Positions 34,809 through 43,652 are shown, numbered from the stretch's first letter. The stretch is DNA of 64,000 nt from Flavobacteriales bacterium UBA972 (GCA_002292855.1 DBBY01000038.1:1-64000), one strand, 5' to 3'. Notes: generated from the sequence alone by a model not told the origin. Translations and numbers: made by a program.

Positions 34809-36155
34809 CTACACAAGGCTAAATACCAGGCCAATTAGGAGCGTGGCCCAAATGTTCATCCAAAATCCGCGCCCTGCCATGTAGGGAACAGTGACCTTGC
34901 CGGAACTAAACACAATGGCATTGGGTGGAGTGGCCATCGGCAGCATGAAGGCGCAGCTCGCGCCGATCGTTAAGGGCAAGGCCAGCTGCTCAAATTCAAG
35001 GCCTTGCGCACGGGCTACCGCAAGGGCTATAGGGAGGGTGGCGCTGACCAAAGCCATGTTGCTGAAGAGCTCTGTGGTCCAAACTCCGACCGCGGTGAAG
35101 ATAAAAATCCAAACCCAAGTGGGCATGGCTTCACCCGATAGGCCTTCGAGCGCGTCCAGCCAACCCGAAGCCTGCATGCCCGCAGCAAGAGATAGTCCGC
35201 CACCAAAAAGCAGCAAAATACCCCATTCAACCTTTTGAGCATCCTTCCAGCGAAGCAATGGGCCTCCTTTGCCGTCGCGAACTGCAAACATCAAAATACC
35301 TCCGGCGAGGCCGATCACCTGGTCGGGAAGGGTCCAGCCGTAGGGAGTCACAAGGGGCTCGACCCATTGGCGGGTCATCCAGAGGGCCGCAGTGGCTCCA
35401 AAAATCAGGGCAACGCGCACTTCGCCCTTGGTCCAAGCCTTGGGCTCGGGCCACTCCAATTTTCGTAGATCTACCGAGGGAAGCCCCCGGCGAAGGACAA
35501 AATAAGCAATGACGAGCAGCGCAAGGGCTAGGGGAAATGCTAGGAGGGTCCACTCCATGAATCCAGTCTGAACGCCCATTGTTTCTTCGCGAAAGGCGGC
35601 ATAAACCAGATTAGGAGGGGTTCCAATGAGGGTGCCGATTCCGCCAAGGTTTGCGCCCCAAGCCATGCCAAGCAGCACGGCACGTTCTAATTTCTCGTTG
35701 CTGCCTGGTATGTGGCTAAGCAGCGACAGGGTTAGTGGAAGCATCATCACCGCTGTTGCTGTGTTACTCATCCACAAACTCAGGGAAAAGGTGGCCAGCA
35801 TGACGCCAGCCAGCACTGTCTCGCTCCGGTGGCCGACGCGCCGCAAAATTCCGAGTGCAAGCCTGCGATGCAGGTTGTGGCGTTCAATGCCTCGCGCTAG
35901 CAAAAAACCGCCTAAAAAGAGGTAAATCAGGGGATTGGAATAGGCGTGGGCAAGCTGTTCGTTGGTGAGAACGCCGGTTCCGCCGAAGAGTATGAGCGGA
36001 AGCAGGGCGCTGATTCCGAGCGGAATAACCTCGGTAAACCACCAAAGGAGCATCCAAAATGCGGTACCCATAACGATGCCTTGTTGGGTGGGAACTCCAG
36101 CAAACTGGAAGGCCATAAATCCAAGCGGTCCGAGGTACAAAGTGAGTCGCTTCAT
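34809..36155 (-). CDS. SLC13/DASS-family sodium-coupled anion transporter
   Basis: A 448-residue inner-membrane symporter for dicarboxylates, citrate or sulfate. About eleven hydrophobic segments are present. The family marks are SNTATAVMMLPLTLSLL near residue 130, with the SNT sodium/substrate motif, and a second repeat near residues 385-420 with ATLPIALAV and TIGASCAFMLPMATPPNAIVF. The substrate cannot be read; with a sulfur operon 2 kb away sulfate is possible but unproven. A -7-like TAACTTAG precedes the gene. Confidence 0.9.
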   Translation of the reverse strand: MKRLTLYLGPLGFMAFQFAGVPTQQGIVMGTAFWMLLWWFTEVIPLGISALLPLILFGGTGVLTNEQLAHAYSNPLIYLFLGGFLLARGIERHNLHRRLALGILRRVGHRSETVLAGVMLATFSLSLWMSNTATAVMMLPLTLSLLSHIPGSNEKLERAVLLGMAWGANLGGIGTLIGTPPNLVYAAFREETMGVQTGFMEWTLLAFPLALALLVIAYFVLRRGLPSVDLRKLEWPEPKAWTKGEVRVALIFGATAALWMTRQWVEPLVTPYGWTLPDQVIGLAGGILMFAVRDGKGGPLLRWKDAQKVEWGILLLFGGGLSLAAGMQASGWLDALEGLSGEAMPTWVWIFIFTAVGVWTTELFSNMALVSATLPIALAVARAQGLEFEQLALPLTIGASCAFMLPMATPPNAIVFSSGKVTVPYMAGRGFWMNIWATLLIGLVFSLV

Positions 36156-36161
36156 CCGAAA

Positions 36162-36171
36162 CCTAAGTTAA
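36162..36171 (-). promoter_or_regulatory. Possible promoter element of the SLC13 gene
   Basis: The minus strand reads TTAACTTAGG, six bases before the ATG. The same decamer lies upstream of the rhodanese operon at 42384-42393. It may be a variant -7 box (TAnnTTTG to TAACTTAG) or a shared operator. Confidence 0.35.
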
Positions 36172-36175
36172 GTGC

Positions 36176-36391
36176 TTATTTGCGCAACCACACACTAAAA
36201 TACTGGTGAAGCCGGGGCAAAAAGATTCCCATGGTCGGTACCAGTATTGCCGTAAGTAATAGTGTTCTCAAAAGCATTGGCCAGCCGTCGGTCAAGGGGA
36301 ACACAACTGGAATGATTAAGTTGATCAGAGGGTATACGAAGAGCCAATTAAGCAAAAGCATCTTCCATTTTTTCACATCGGTAGAATTCAT
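36176..36391 (-). CDS. Small two-helix membrane protein
   Basis: A 71-residue product with two hydrophobic helices (about residues 11-31 and 38-57) and a basic end. It resembles small DUF2798-like proteins but is not assigned. It lies upstream of the SLC13 gene on the same strand, and its ATG shares the tetramer CATG with a possible start of the divergent GH13 gene. Confidence 0.6.
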   Translation of the reverse strand: MNSTDVKKWKMLLLNWLFVYPLINLIIPVVFPLTDGWPMLLRTLLLTAILVPTMGIFLPRLHQYFSVWLRK

Positions 36392-36428
36392 GGTAGTAAA
36401 GGTCGATTACCCTGTAGTTTTACAGGCA

Positions 36429-37763
36429 GTGAAATGGAATAAACTTATAATCTGGTGTTTCTTGTATGTCTCTTTGGCTTCCTGCCGCCCTGAGCCCCAA
36501 CCCCAACCCTGGAATTCGCTGACCGACGTGGTAGATCCCCAAGACCTCTTGCTCTATGAAGTGAACCCGCGTGCCCATTCGGCCTCGGGCACGATCGCTG
36601 GAATCACTGCCGACCTAGATCGAATCAAGTCATTGAATGTCAACACTATTTGGTTGATGCCAGTGTTCAAGATGGGGCAGTTAAAAGCCATAGGCTCGCC
36701 CTATTGTGTAGCCGACTACCAGGCCATTGATGCGGAGTTTGGGACTATGGCAGACCTCAAAACGCTGATCGCCGAGGCCCACGAGCGCAAAATTTCGGTC
36801 ATCATTGATTGGGTTGCCAACCACACGGCCTGGGACCATCCGTGGATCACACAGCACCCCGAATGGTACACCACCAATGCAGCGGGCAGCATCATACATC
36901 CGGCTGGAACCAATTGGCAGGATGTAGCAGACCTGAACTACGCAAATCCCGCTCTGCACGCCGCCATGATTGACGAAATGAAGTTCTGGGTGATTGAGGT
37001 GGGAATCGACGGATTCCGCTTTGATGCGGCGGACTATCTTCCCTTTGTGTTTTGGAAGTCTGCAATGGACAGCCTCAAGGGAATTGCCGACCGCAAGCTG
37101 CTGTTTTTGACCGAGGGCGAGCGCACGGACCACTATGCCGCCGGGATGCCCCTGATTTACGGCTGGAACTGGAACTACCAGCTGCAGCAAGTGTTTGGCA
37201 CAGCCCAGGCCCCCGCAACCAATTTGTTAGCGGCGAACACCGCCGAGGCCAATGCTTCGCCCGCGATTCGCCTTCGCTTCGCGACCAACCACGACCAGTC
37301 CGCATGGGATGCAACCCCGGTGACGCTGTTTGGCAGTGTCGAAGCTTCCTACGCCGCTCAGGCAGCTGCGGTGCTGATGGGCGGGGTTCCGCTGATTTAC
37401 ACCGGTCAAGAGGTCGGCGAGGCCGGAACCACCAGTTTTTTTGGCAAAGACCCCGTCAATTGGTCGGCCAATCCGGGTTTGCCGGAGCGATTTGCTGCTC
37501 TTTTTGCCCTGCGTCTAAAGCACGATGCCCTTAGCTACGGATCGCTCAAGCCTTATTCCCATCCCAATGTTTTGGCTTTTGAGCGCCAGCTTGACGGCGA
37601 GCGAGTACTCGTGCTAATCAATACGCGCGCAGCAGCGGTAACCTATAACCTTCCGACTGCGTTGCGCGAAACCGACTGGACCGATGCCCTTCGTGCGGAA
37701 TCCAAATCTCTGGGAACCTCACTGGCAATGGCGGCATTTGAGGTGTTGGTACTGGTGAACTAG
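36429..37763 (+). CDS. GH13 alpha-amylase-family lipoprotein
   Basis: Acts on alpha-glucans such as starch or maltodextrins. From a GTG at 36429 the product has 444 residues and a neat lipoprotein signal ending LASC at residue 19. An ATG at 36390 adds 13 residues and is the alternative. All four GH13 regions are visible: DWVANHT, GFRFDAADYLP with the nucleophile Asp, TEGE with the acid/base Glu, and FATNHDQ with the third Asp. It is shorter than many amylases. A cell-surface or periplasmic location is inferred from the lipobox. There is no SusCD pair nearby. Confidence 0.9.
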   Translation: MKWNKLIIWCFLYVSLASCRPEPQPQPWNSLTDVVDPQDLLLYEVNPRAHSASGTIAGITADLDRIKSLNVNTIWLMPVFKMGQLKAIGSPYCVADYQAIDAEFGTMADLKTLIAEAHERKISVIIDWVANHTAWDHPWITQHPEWYTTNAAGSIIHPAGTNWQDVADLNYANPALHAAMIDEMKFWVIEVGIDGFRFDAADYLPFVFWKSAMDSLKGIADRKLLFLTEGERTDHYAAGMPLIYGWNWNYQLQQVFGTAQAPATNLLAANTAEANASPAIRLRFATNHDQSAWDATPVTLFGSVEASYAAQAAAVLMGGVPLIYTGQEVGEAGTTSFFGKDPVNWSANPGLPERFAALFALRLKHDALSYGSLKPYSHPNVLAFERQLDGERVLVLINTRAAAVTYNLPTALRETDWTDALRAESKSLGTSLAMAAFEVLVLVN

Positions 37764-37780
37764 CTCCTTAGCTGACGTAC

Positions 37781-38272
37781 TTATTTGCGAGTAATCGATT
37801 TTCGCCAATGCTGCGATGCCTCATCGTTGAATGCTTCGAGGTGCACAATTCCGAGGTCTTCAAATCCGAGTCGCCGAAGGACGTTGTTGGATGCCTCGTT
37901 GTGCGGCATCGTGTATGCGTCGAGGTGGGTCCAGCGCCCGGATTCGGAAGCCCACTCTAGGACGCGTTGGCCAGCGAGGGTAGCGATTCCGCGCCCCTCA
38001 AATTCAGGCAGCAGCGCGTACCCGAGGTCGGGAAACTCGGTGCCCGGACGCACGACAATGCCGCTAAGGCCCGCGGCGACGCCGTCGAGTTCGATGACCC
38101 ACAGGCCGCAACCGTAGGTTCGGTAGGGTGTCAGAAAGCTGCGCTCGAGGTAGGCGCGGGCGCCGTCGAGGGATTCGGTTCCACGCGGACCAATGTTGGC
38201 AAGCCAGCCCGGAGTCTGGGTGATCTGCTGAAGAAATTTAAGGTCGCCCTCGTGGGCTTCGCGCAAGGTCAT
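37781..38272 (-). CDS. GNAT acetyltransferase
   Basis: A 163-residue protein of the RimJ-like N-acetyltransferase group. It shows MTLREAHEGDLKFLQQI at the start, an acetyl-CoA site ALLPEFEGRGIATLAGQRVLEWA near residues 87-110, and the AYTMPHNEASNNVLRRLGFE motif typical of the family. Substrate unknown. A TTG two codons upstream was rejected in favour of the ATG at 38272. It is convergent with the GH13 gene. Confidence 0.85.
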   Translation of the reverse strand: MTLREAHEGDLKFLQQITQTPGWLANIGPRGTESLDGARAYLERSFLTPYRTYGCGLWVIELDGVAAGLSGIVVRPGTEFPDLGYALLPEFEGRGIATLAGQRVLEWASESGRWTHLDAYTMPHNEASNNVLRRLGFEDLGIVHLEAFNDEASQHWRKSITRK

Positions 38273-38302
38273 GTTCAAAAAGAAGAACCTAGTGAACGCA
38301 AC

Positions 38303-39997
38303 TCATCTAAACTCGTACGGTACTCCCGTTACTTGCGTCAGTAAGGTCTGGGGCGCGTCAAGAACTTTGGCGTTGCCGCGAACTTTTGGCGAGACAGGCC
38401 CCTTGGCTTTCAGGTAGTCGCGCAGCACGTCGTGCAGCGAAAAATTCTGGTTCGACGCATTGGTAACGCCCTTAATGCGGCAGAGCATGTCCATGGGGTC
38501 TCCGTCGCGTTCGCAGGCGCTCATGCGGTACACGCGTGCAGGATCCAGCGGTTTTTTGCCAACCCGCACCGTCTGCACCCGCTTGCCTTTGGGGGCATAG
38601 GCATTGAACTCGACATGCATGCCGTTGAACTTGATGACCCATCCGCCAAAACGCTCAATGGCCTTGTCGGCAAAAACGTTGTGAAGCTCCTTCTCCAACC
38701 AATCCTTGATTTGTGCCCCGGTGGCCTCTGCGACGCGCACGGGGCTGTCCACGGGAAGCATGTCAAACAAGTACCCGGAGGTGATCGGAATATTGCCCGT
38801 GTGGTCCGGAGTCGAACGGGGAGGGCAGAAGCGGAATCCGTTGCTCAGCACCAAATCCACCTCGGGCATGCGCCAGCGCAGGGCATCGGTAATCAGGGTA
38901 TCAATGGTATTCTCAATCACAAAGTAGCGGTAAAGCGGCACCTTGGAGTAGCCAATTACTTCATTAATCGACCCTGAGAAGGGAGCCTCACAGGCCTTGA
39001 CCAAGGAGGCTACAGTGGCGTCACCAGTCAAGGTCTCGGCATTGACTTCGATCAAGTCATAGCGCTCTTCGACGAGCTTGCCGTCTTTAAACCGCAGCCT
39101 GAGTTTGCCCACAAACGAGCCGAAGGCTCCAGGCTCGACCACCTTGGCGTAGGTGCACTGAATCGGGGTGCGAACGCGCTCATGGGTATCGCCGCCCAAA
39201 ACGTAGTCTACGCCCTCGGCCTCGGGAAGGTTGGCCAAGTGGATCTGCTGCGACAGCCCTAAGTGGGCTACAACCAGCACTGCAGCACAGTTTTCTTGGC
39301 TGCGCAGCACGTCAACGTAGTGCGCGAGGTTCTCCTCGGGCTTGGTATAAATGATGCCTTTGGAGTAGTTCGGCGATTGGCGCAAAGGCACTAAGGGGTC
39401 CGTGTAGCCCAGAAATCCGATTTTAATTCTGCCAATGGTCCAAATATAGTAGGCCGGGAACACGAGTTCGCCACGCTTGCCGTTACCCAAATCGTGGTAC
39501 ATGTTGGCGCAGACCTTGGGCGCATGAAGGGAGCCCAGCAGCCGCTGCATCATTTTTTTGTAGTAAACCACTTCCCAGTTGCCCGGCAGGTAGAGGTCGT
39601 AGTCCAGGGCATTGAGAATCGGAATCATCGCCTCGCCAGTGGTCTTCACGGCGAGCTCACTGCCCTGAAACATGTCGCCGGTATCAATCAAAAAGCTGTG
39701 CTGGTGCAGCGCCCGTTCTGTCTTAAGGCAGGTGGCCAGGTTGGCATAGCCTCCAGTTTTGCGAAACACCATTTGCCCGTCTTCCCAAAAAAGTTCGTCG
39801 TGCGGGTGGATTTGGCAGTGCACGTCGGTGGTCTGCAGAATGACAGCCTCGACCTCATCGGCATCCAAGCCTTCACTACCTGAGCGAGGCATGGGCGGAT
39901 TCTCGTTTAAGGACCCCAGGGCATGCAGGGGGTTAAGGGCGAGGGCAGCACCTAAGAGTCCTGTTTTTTTGAGGAATTCGCGGCGATCAGTATTCAT
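38303..39997 (-). CDS. SoxB-like / 5'-nucleotidase-family dinuclear metallohydrolase, Tat-exported
   Basis: A 564-residue periplasmic protein. The N-terminus NTDRREFLKKTGLLGAALA is a twin-arginine signal. A calcineurin-like domain supplies metal ligands in TTDVHCQ, DTGDMFQGS, LPGNWEVVY, VVAHLG and GGDTHERV. The C-terminal domain (about residues 340-545) matches 5'-nucleotidase/SoxB. The usual GNHE is GNWE here; as I recall, SoxB has a Trp at this place, and the C-terminal DPARVYRMSACERDGDP also resembles SoxB. SoxB hydrolyses the sulfate group from SoxYZ-bound thiosulfate. The neighbours support a sulfur role, but no SoxYZ is visible. It overlaps the cytochrome gene by four bases. Confidence 0.85.
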   Translation of the reverse strand: MNTDRREFLKKTGLLGAALALNPLHALGSLNENPPMPRSGSEGLDADEVEAVILQTTDVHCQIHPHDELFWEDGQMVFRKTGGYANLATCLKTERALHQHSFLIDTGDMFQGSELAVKTTGEAMIPILNALDYDLYLPGNWEVVYYKKMMQRLLGSLHAPKVCANMYHDLGNGKRGELVFPAYYIWTIGRIKIGFLGYTDPLVPLRQSPNYSKGIIYTKPEENLAHYVDVLRSQENCAAVLVVAHLGLSQQIHLANLPEAEGVDYVLGGDTHERVRTPIQCTYAKVVEPGAFGSFVGKLRLRFKDGKLVEERYDLIEVNAETLTGDATVASLVKACEAPFSGSINEVIGYSKVPLYRYFVIENTIDTLITDALRWRMPEVDLVLSNGFRFCPPRSTPDHTGNIPITSGYLFDMLPVDSPVRVAEATGAQIKDWLEKELHNVFADKAIERFGGWVIKFNGMHVEFNAYAPKGKRVQTVRVGKKPLDPARVYRMSACERDGDPMDMLCRIKGVTNASNQNFSLHDVLRDYLKAKGPVSPKVRGNAKVLDAPQTLLTQVTGVPYEFR

Positions 39998-41082
39998 AGT
40001 TTGGCTTTTTGGGCATCAATTTTTGCCTTTATGGGGCCAAAGGGGCCGTATTTGTGCTGCTCGGCAGAGAATCCGTCGGCAAAGGGGCCGAAGGGGTGAT
40101 CAAAGGGCTTCTTGGATGCATCAGGCCAGTCCTTTGCAATGTTCATTTTGGGCCGCGGCTGGCTGTTCACATAGGCGGCAACATCCCAGGAATCCTCGTC
40201 GCTGAGCATGGGCGCATCGTGGGTCGCTCCGTTGGGCATGTTGTACTTCACGTAGCCTGCAAAATTGCTCAAGCGGTATAAGCCAGCGCCATCGTTGTAG
40301 CTGAGGCTTCCCCATAGGGGCGGGTAGGTGTACTCCCTTTGCCCTTTAGCTACAAGTCCCTGACCGTCGGCCTGATGGCAGCTTTGGCACTGATCGGCAT
40401 AAACAAGTTTGCCGCGCACCGGGTCGGCAGGGCGGTTCAAGAACGCTGGCTTTTTTAGTCCGGACCCCTCAGGAACCTCGCCCTTGGGAACAGTGCTTCC
40501 AATAAAATTGATGTAGGCGACCATGGCCTGCATTTCGGCAGAACCGCTGTCTAAGGCTTTGCCGTTAAGGCTGCGTTCGATGCAATCATTGACCCGCTTA
40601 TAAATGCTCTCGACGCCTCCTGACCGCGCTCGGAACTTGGGGTAGGTAGAGGCAACGGCCGAGTAGTTGTTCCCAAAGAACTTGGTCCCCGCATCGAGGT
40701 GGCAGTTTTGGCAGTTCAGCGCGTTGCTGCGGTTTTTTTCGATGACTCCGGCTGGACCAAAGTACTTGGATGTGTGGGCAATAAGCTCTTTACCATACTC
40801 CATCTGCTCCCTTAATTGGGGGTCAGAGACCGCATCAAGGCTAGGGGCGACCCAAGAGGCAAGCTGCGGTTCTGGATTGGGCTCGGGCGGCAGTTGCAGC
40901 TCAGGCTTTGGGCTCGTGATTCGGGCCCACCAAGCGGTCATCCAGGCCTTGGGCTGAGTAAAAACAGCGATGTACGACAGGAGTGCAAGCACAAAAAGAG
41001 ACAAAAAAACGGTTAGCTGAAGCAATTGCCCCAGGGTTTGTAGCATTTTTTCGTCCTTCTCAGGCTTTGGATCCTCGAGCAT
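39994..41082 (-). CDS. Dihaem cytochrome c, thiosulfate dehydrogenase (TsdA)-like
   Basis: A 362-residue membrane-anchored periplasmic cytochrome. A helix spans about residues 20-42. Two CxxCH haem sites follow, CQNCH at 124-128 and CQSCH at 232-236. The segment NCQNCHLDAGTKFFG and the later YPKFRARSG...VNDCIERSLNGKAL are the TsdA pattern; TsdA oxidises thiosulfate to tetrathionate or reduces tetrathionate. The start is set at 41082, two bases after the YeeE stop; the longer frame to 41205 lies inside that gene. Enzyme direction and electron partner are not readable. Confidence 0.88.
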   Translation of the reverse strand: MLEDPKPEKDEKMLQTLGQLLQLTVFLSLFVLALLSYIAVFTQPKAWMTAWWARITSPKPELQLPPEPNPEPQLASWVAPSLDAVSDPQLREQMEYGKELIAHTSKYFGPAGVIEKNRSNALNCQNCHLDAGTKFFGNNYSAVASTYPKFRARSGGVESIYKRVNDCIERSLNGKALDSGSAEMQAMVAYINFIGSTVPKGEVPEGSGLKKPAFLNRPADPVRGKLVYADQCQSCHQADGQGLVAKGQREYTYPPLWGSLSYNDGAGLYRLSNFAGYVKYNMPNGATHDAPMLSDEDSWDVAAYVNSQPRPKMNIAKDWPDASKKPFDHPFGPFADGFSAEQHKYGPFGPIKAKIDAQKAKL

Positions 41083-41084
41083 TG

Positions 41085-41498
41085 TTAGTGCGGCAGGCGT
41101 TCTCGAATTTGGCCGTAGAGGTAGGTTCCAACGATGGCAAAAAAGAACACAATGAGCATAGGCAGCACTCCGTATCCTATACTGACGACCATTGGTCCTG
41201 GGCATGCGCCGCCCAATGCCCAGCCGAGGCCAAAGATGGTTCCGCCCAAAAAGTAGCGGTAAAAGCTGCGGTCTTTGGGGGCAATCGCAATAAGCTCGCC
41301 ATTAATATCGCGGACTTTAAACTTTTTAATTACAAAGATGCCAAGGGCCCCCAGAACGACGGCCGTTCCAATGATTCCATACATGTGAAACGCCTGAAAG
41401 CGAAACATCTCTTGAATTCGGTACCATGAAAAGGCTTCGCTTTTGGCCATGAGAATGCCAAAAAATGCTCCAACCAGAAGGTATTTGATCAACCGCAT
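41085..41498 (-). CDS. YeeE/YedE-family half transporter 2
   Basis: A 137-residue membrane protein with four hydrophobic segments and the family motif GWALGGACPGPMVV near residues 78-91, which carries the conserved cysteine. YeeE/YedE proteins (TsuA, PmpA/PmpB) carry thiosulfate or sulfide-like ions through the membrane on a chain of cysteines. This and the next gene are two half-size partners instead of one fused protein. It ends two bases before the cytochrome gene. Confidence 0.88.
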   Translation of the reverse strand: MRLIKYLLVGAFFGILMAKSEAFSWYRIQEMFRFQAFHMYGIIGTAVVLGALGIFVIKKFKVRDINGELIAIAPKDRSFYRYFLGGTIFGLGWALGGACPGPMVVSIGYGVLPMLIVFFFAIVGTYLYGQIRERLPH

Positions 41499-41501
41499 GG
41501 C

Positions 41502-42068
41502 TTAAAAAATCAAAGGATAAATAAAGTGAGTCATGACGAGTCCGCCTGCGAAGAATCCGACCACAGCAAAAAGTGAGGGGATTTGCAGGTCAGACAGGCC
41601 GCTAATTGCATGCCCAGAGGTGCAACCGCCGGCGTAGCGCGTGCCCAGCCCCACAAGGAGTCCGGCTGAGGCCAAAATCAGAAAGCCTCTGAGGGTGAGC
41701 GCGTTTTGCCAGGAGAATAGTTCGTCGGGCTGAACTCCCGATGAAGAGGTGCTCGGTGCGCCAAATCCAAGCTCGGCAAGGTCTTGTAGGGTGGCCTGCG
41801 AAATTTGTACGGCTTCGCCGGAGTTTAAATAGGTGCTCGTTAGGAAGCCTCCAATAACGGCTCCGGCCAAAAAAACAAGGTTCCAGGATTCCTTCTTCCA
41901 GTCAAAGTCAAAAAACTTGCTTCGCCGGTTGGTAGCTATGGCGCAAAGGGTCCGAAGATTACTCGAAAGTCCAAAACTCCGCCCAAAGAGCAGGAGCGCA
42001 AACATGGTAAAGGCTATGGCAGCCCCCGAGAACCACCAGGGCCAGGGATTGATGATGAATTCCCACAT
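41502..42068 (-). CDS. YeeE/YedE-family half transporter 1
   Basis: A 188-residue membrane protein with four to five hydrophobic segments. It carries the YeeE motif [18 protein letters not shown] near residues 145-162, with the conserved Cys. A short loop rich in Ser between helices two and three (about residues 95-120) is a variation. It is three bases from the second half transporter, and together they are likely one functional unit for uptake of thiosulfate or another reduced sulfur ion. Confidence 0.88.
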   Translation of the reverse strand: MWEFIINPWPWWFSGAAIAFTMFALLLFGRSFGLSSNLRTLCAIATNRRSKFFDFDWKKESWNLVFLAGAVIGGFLTSTYLNSGEAVQISQATLQDLAELGFGAPSTSSSGVQPDELFSWQNALTLRGFLILASAGLLVGLGTRYAGGCTSGHAISGLSDLQIPSLFAVVGFFAGGLVMTHFIYPLIF

Positions 42069-42082
42069 TCCGTTTCTGTTTT

Positions 42083-42349
42083 TTAGTTAATGTACTTCTT
42101 GACGTCTTGCCAGGTGCCGCCGTTGGTTACGTTGCTGATTCCCGCTTGAGCCAAAATGGCCTTGGCCATTCCGCTTCGGCTGCCGCTTCGGCAAAAAACA
42201 ACAATGGCAGTCTTGCCCTCGAACTCTTCAAGGCGGTCGGCTACTTGGTCCAGGGGAATGTTTACCGAGGCCTCAACGTGACCGTCTTGGAATTCTTCTT
42301 CAGTGCGCACGTCAACGAGGAATGCTCCCGCTTGAATAAGGTCGTTCAT
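42083..42349 (-). CDS. Single-domain rhodanese
   Basis: An 88-residue sulfurtransferase. The catalytic Cys53 lies in FCRSGSRSG, and the DVRTEEEFQDGHV block is at residues 13-25. It carries persulfide sulfur. No signal peptide is present, so it acts in the cytoplasm and could accept sulfur from the two YeeE proteins encoded next. It is the first gene of the five-gene sulfur operon. Confidence 0.92.
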   Translation of the reverse strand: MNDLIQAGAFLVDVRTEEEFQDGHVEASVNIPLDQVADRLEEFEGKTAIVVFCRSGSRSGMAKAILAQAGISNVTNGGTWQDVKKYIN

Positions 42350-42383
42350 AATTGCTTAGTGTTTTTTGGCATTTTTTGAGATG

Positions 42384-42393
42384 CCTAAGTTAA
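42384..42393 (-). promoter_or_regulatory. Possible promoter element of the sulfur operon
   Basis: The minus strand reads TTAACTTAGG, 34 bases before the rhodanese ATG. It is identical to the decamer at the SLC13 gene. Confidence 0.35.
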
Positions 42394-42479
42394 GCGTGTG
42401 TGCAATAGTATTTGAAACTCCGCACCGTCAAGCACGCAATTCCACGGAACCATTTCAAGTGCTTTGGAGTTATTGGGTT

Positions 42480-42749
42480 ATGGCTTTACCAGACTCCGTG
42501 AAACGCTTAAACGATGCCGACATTGACCGGGTCATCGCCATGGCCTGGGAGGATCGCACCACTTTTGACGCGATCTTCGCTCAGTTTGGCCTACGCGAGA
42601 ACGAAGTCAGAGCCCTGATGCGCCATCACATGAAGGCCTCGTCGTTCAAAATGTGGCGCGAGCGCGTGGACGGGCGCAAAACCAAGCATTTGGCCCTGCG
42701 CAACTTCTCGAGCGGGCGCTTCAAAAGCGACAACCAAAGTTTGGGTTAG
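42480..42749 (+). CDS. TIGR03643 / DUF2805 family protein
   Basis: An 89-residue cytoplasmic protein. The family pattern is AWEDRTTFDAIFAQFGLRENEVRALMRHHMK, then SSFKMWRERVDGRKTKH. Its helical, helix-turn-helix-like layout suggests nucleic acid binding, but function is unknown. The start is the ATG at 42480. An in-frame extension to 42366 is AT-rich, lacks the family sequence and is rejected. Confidence 0.88.
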   Translation: MALPDSVKRLNDADIDRVIAMAWEDRTTFDAIFAQFGLRENEVRALMRHHMKASSFKMWRERVDGRKTKHLALRNFSSGRFKSDNQSLG

Positions 42750-42793
42750 GCCTTTCCAGCGCAAATCTCAATTCATCCAAATAGGATGGAGCA

Positions 42794-43513
42794 TTACTTG
42801 CGAACAAATACCCAGCGGCTTTCGTCCGACTCTTCCTTGAAAAACGCGTAGCCTTCGTCTTTAAACGTTTGTGCTACCTCGGGATTGCTGCTGGAGTGGT
42901 TGGCGAGAAACCGAGCCATGGCACCCCGTGCCTGCTTGCTGAGGGCAGAAACCGATCGAACCTTCCCCTTGACGTTCTGAATAAAGACCAAATCAATCCA
43001 GCAAAATTGTGCGGAGTCAATCCCTTCGGAGTATTCTTCGCTGGCGCAGTTCAAAACGGCCGAACCGCCGGCGTCGCGCAGCAGCCATTCGGTCACGGAC
43101 TCCTTCCAGTAGCGCGTGAGTCGCTTGCCCCCAAGGCTTTGCCCGAGGTCGAGCCGGTAGGGTAAAACGCCATCCTGCGGCCTGAGGATTCCGTACAAGC
43201 CCGATAGGATTCTGAGTCGCTCCTGGGCCTGGTCTGGCAGAGCCCAGGTCTCGGGTCGCAGCCGTCCAAACGCCTCCCCTGTGAAGGTAAATGCAGCCTG
43301 TGTTCCAAGCGAATTGGGGTTCCAAAGGGCCCATTGCTGTTTGGCCTGCTCGGCCAGCCGAGGGCTACAGCCATAGAAGGCGGCCCAGTCCTTGGTATGA
43401 CTGCGCACTCGGTCGGCTAATAGGGCCGCAGAGTCAATTAGGGGCGCATGATGGTTGGCGGCTGGCGCCCCGGCGGCATTCATGGATTTTGAGGGAGACA
43501 GAAGTATGCGCAT
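42794..43513 (-). CDS. yaaA: Peroxide stress protein YaaA (UPF0246)
   Basis: A 239-residue protein that in E. coli limits iron-driven DNA damage during peroxide stress. It shows the family N-terminus MRILLSPSKSM, the mid LSGLYGILRPQDGVLPYRL block and the LNCASEEYSE motif. The frame runs 155 codons further upstream without family sequence, so the ATG at 43513 is used. It diverges from the redoxin gene at 43653 across a 139-bp gap. Confidence 0.93.
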   Translation of the reverse strand: MRILLSPSKSMNAAGAPAANHHAPLIDSAALLADRVRSHTKDWAAFYGCSPRLAEQAKQQWALWNPNSLGTQAAFTFTGEAFGRLRPETWALPDQAQERLRILSGLYGILRPQDGVLPYRLDLGQSLGGKRLTRYWKESVTEWLLRDAGGSAVLNCASEEYSEGIDSAQFCWIDLVFIQNVKGKVRSVSALSKQARGAMARFLANHSSSNPEVAQTFKDEGYAFFKEESDESRWVFVRK

Positions 43514-43652
43514 GATCCTAAGTGACTGGGGTTTCGAGGCCTTTTTCGAAGCCTTTAAAGATAATTTCTCCCATGGCTTTGCGGCACAATTTCTTGCGGT
43601 ATTGGTCGGCAAACCATGTTCATTGCCTTCTGATGCTGTACTATCTTGCAGT

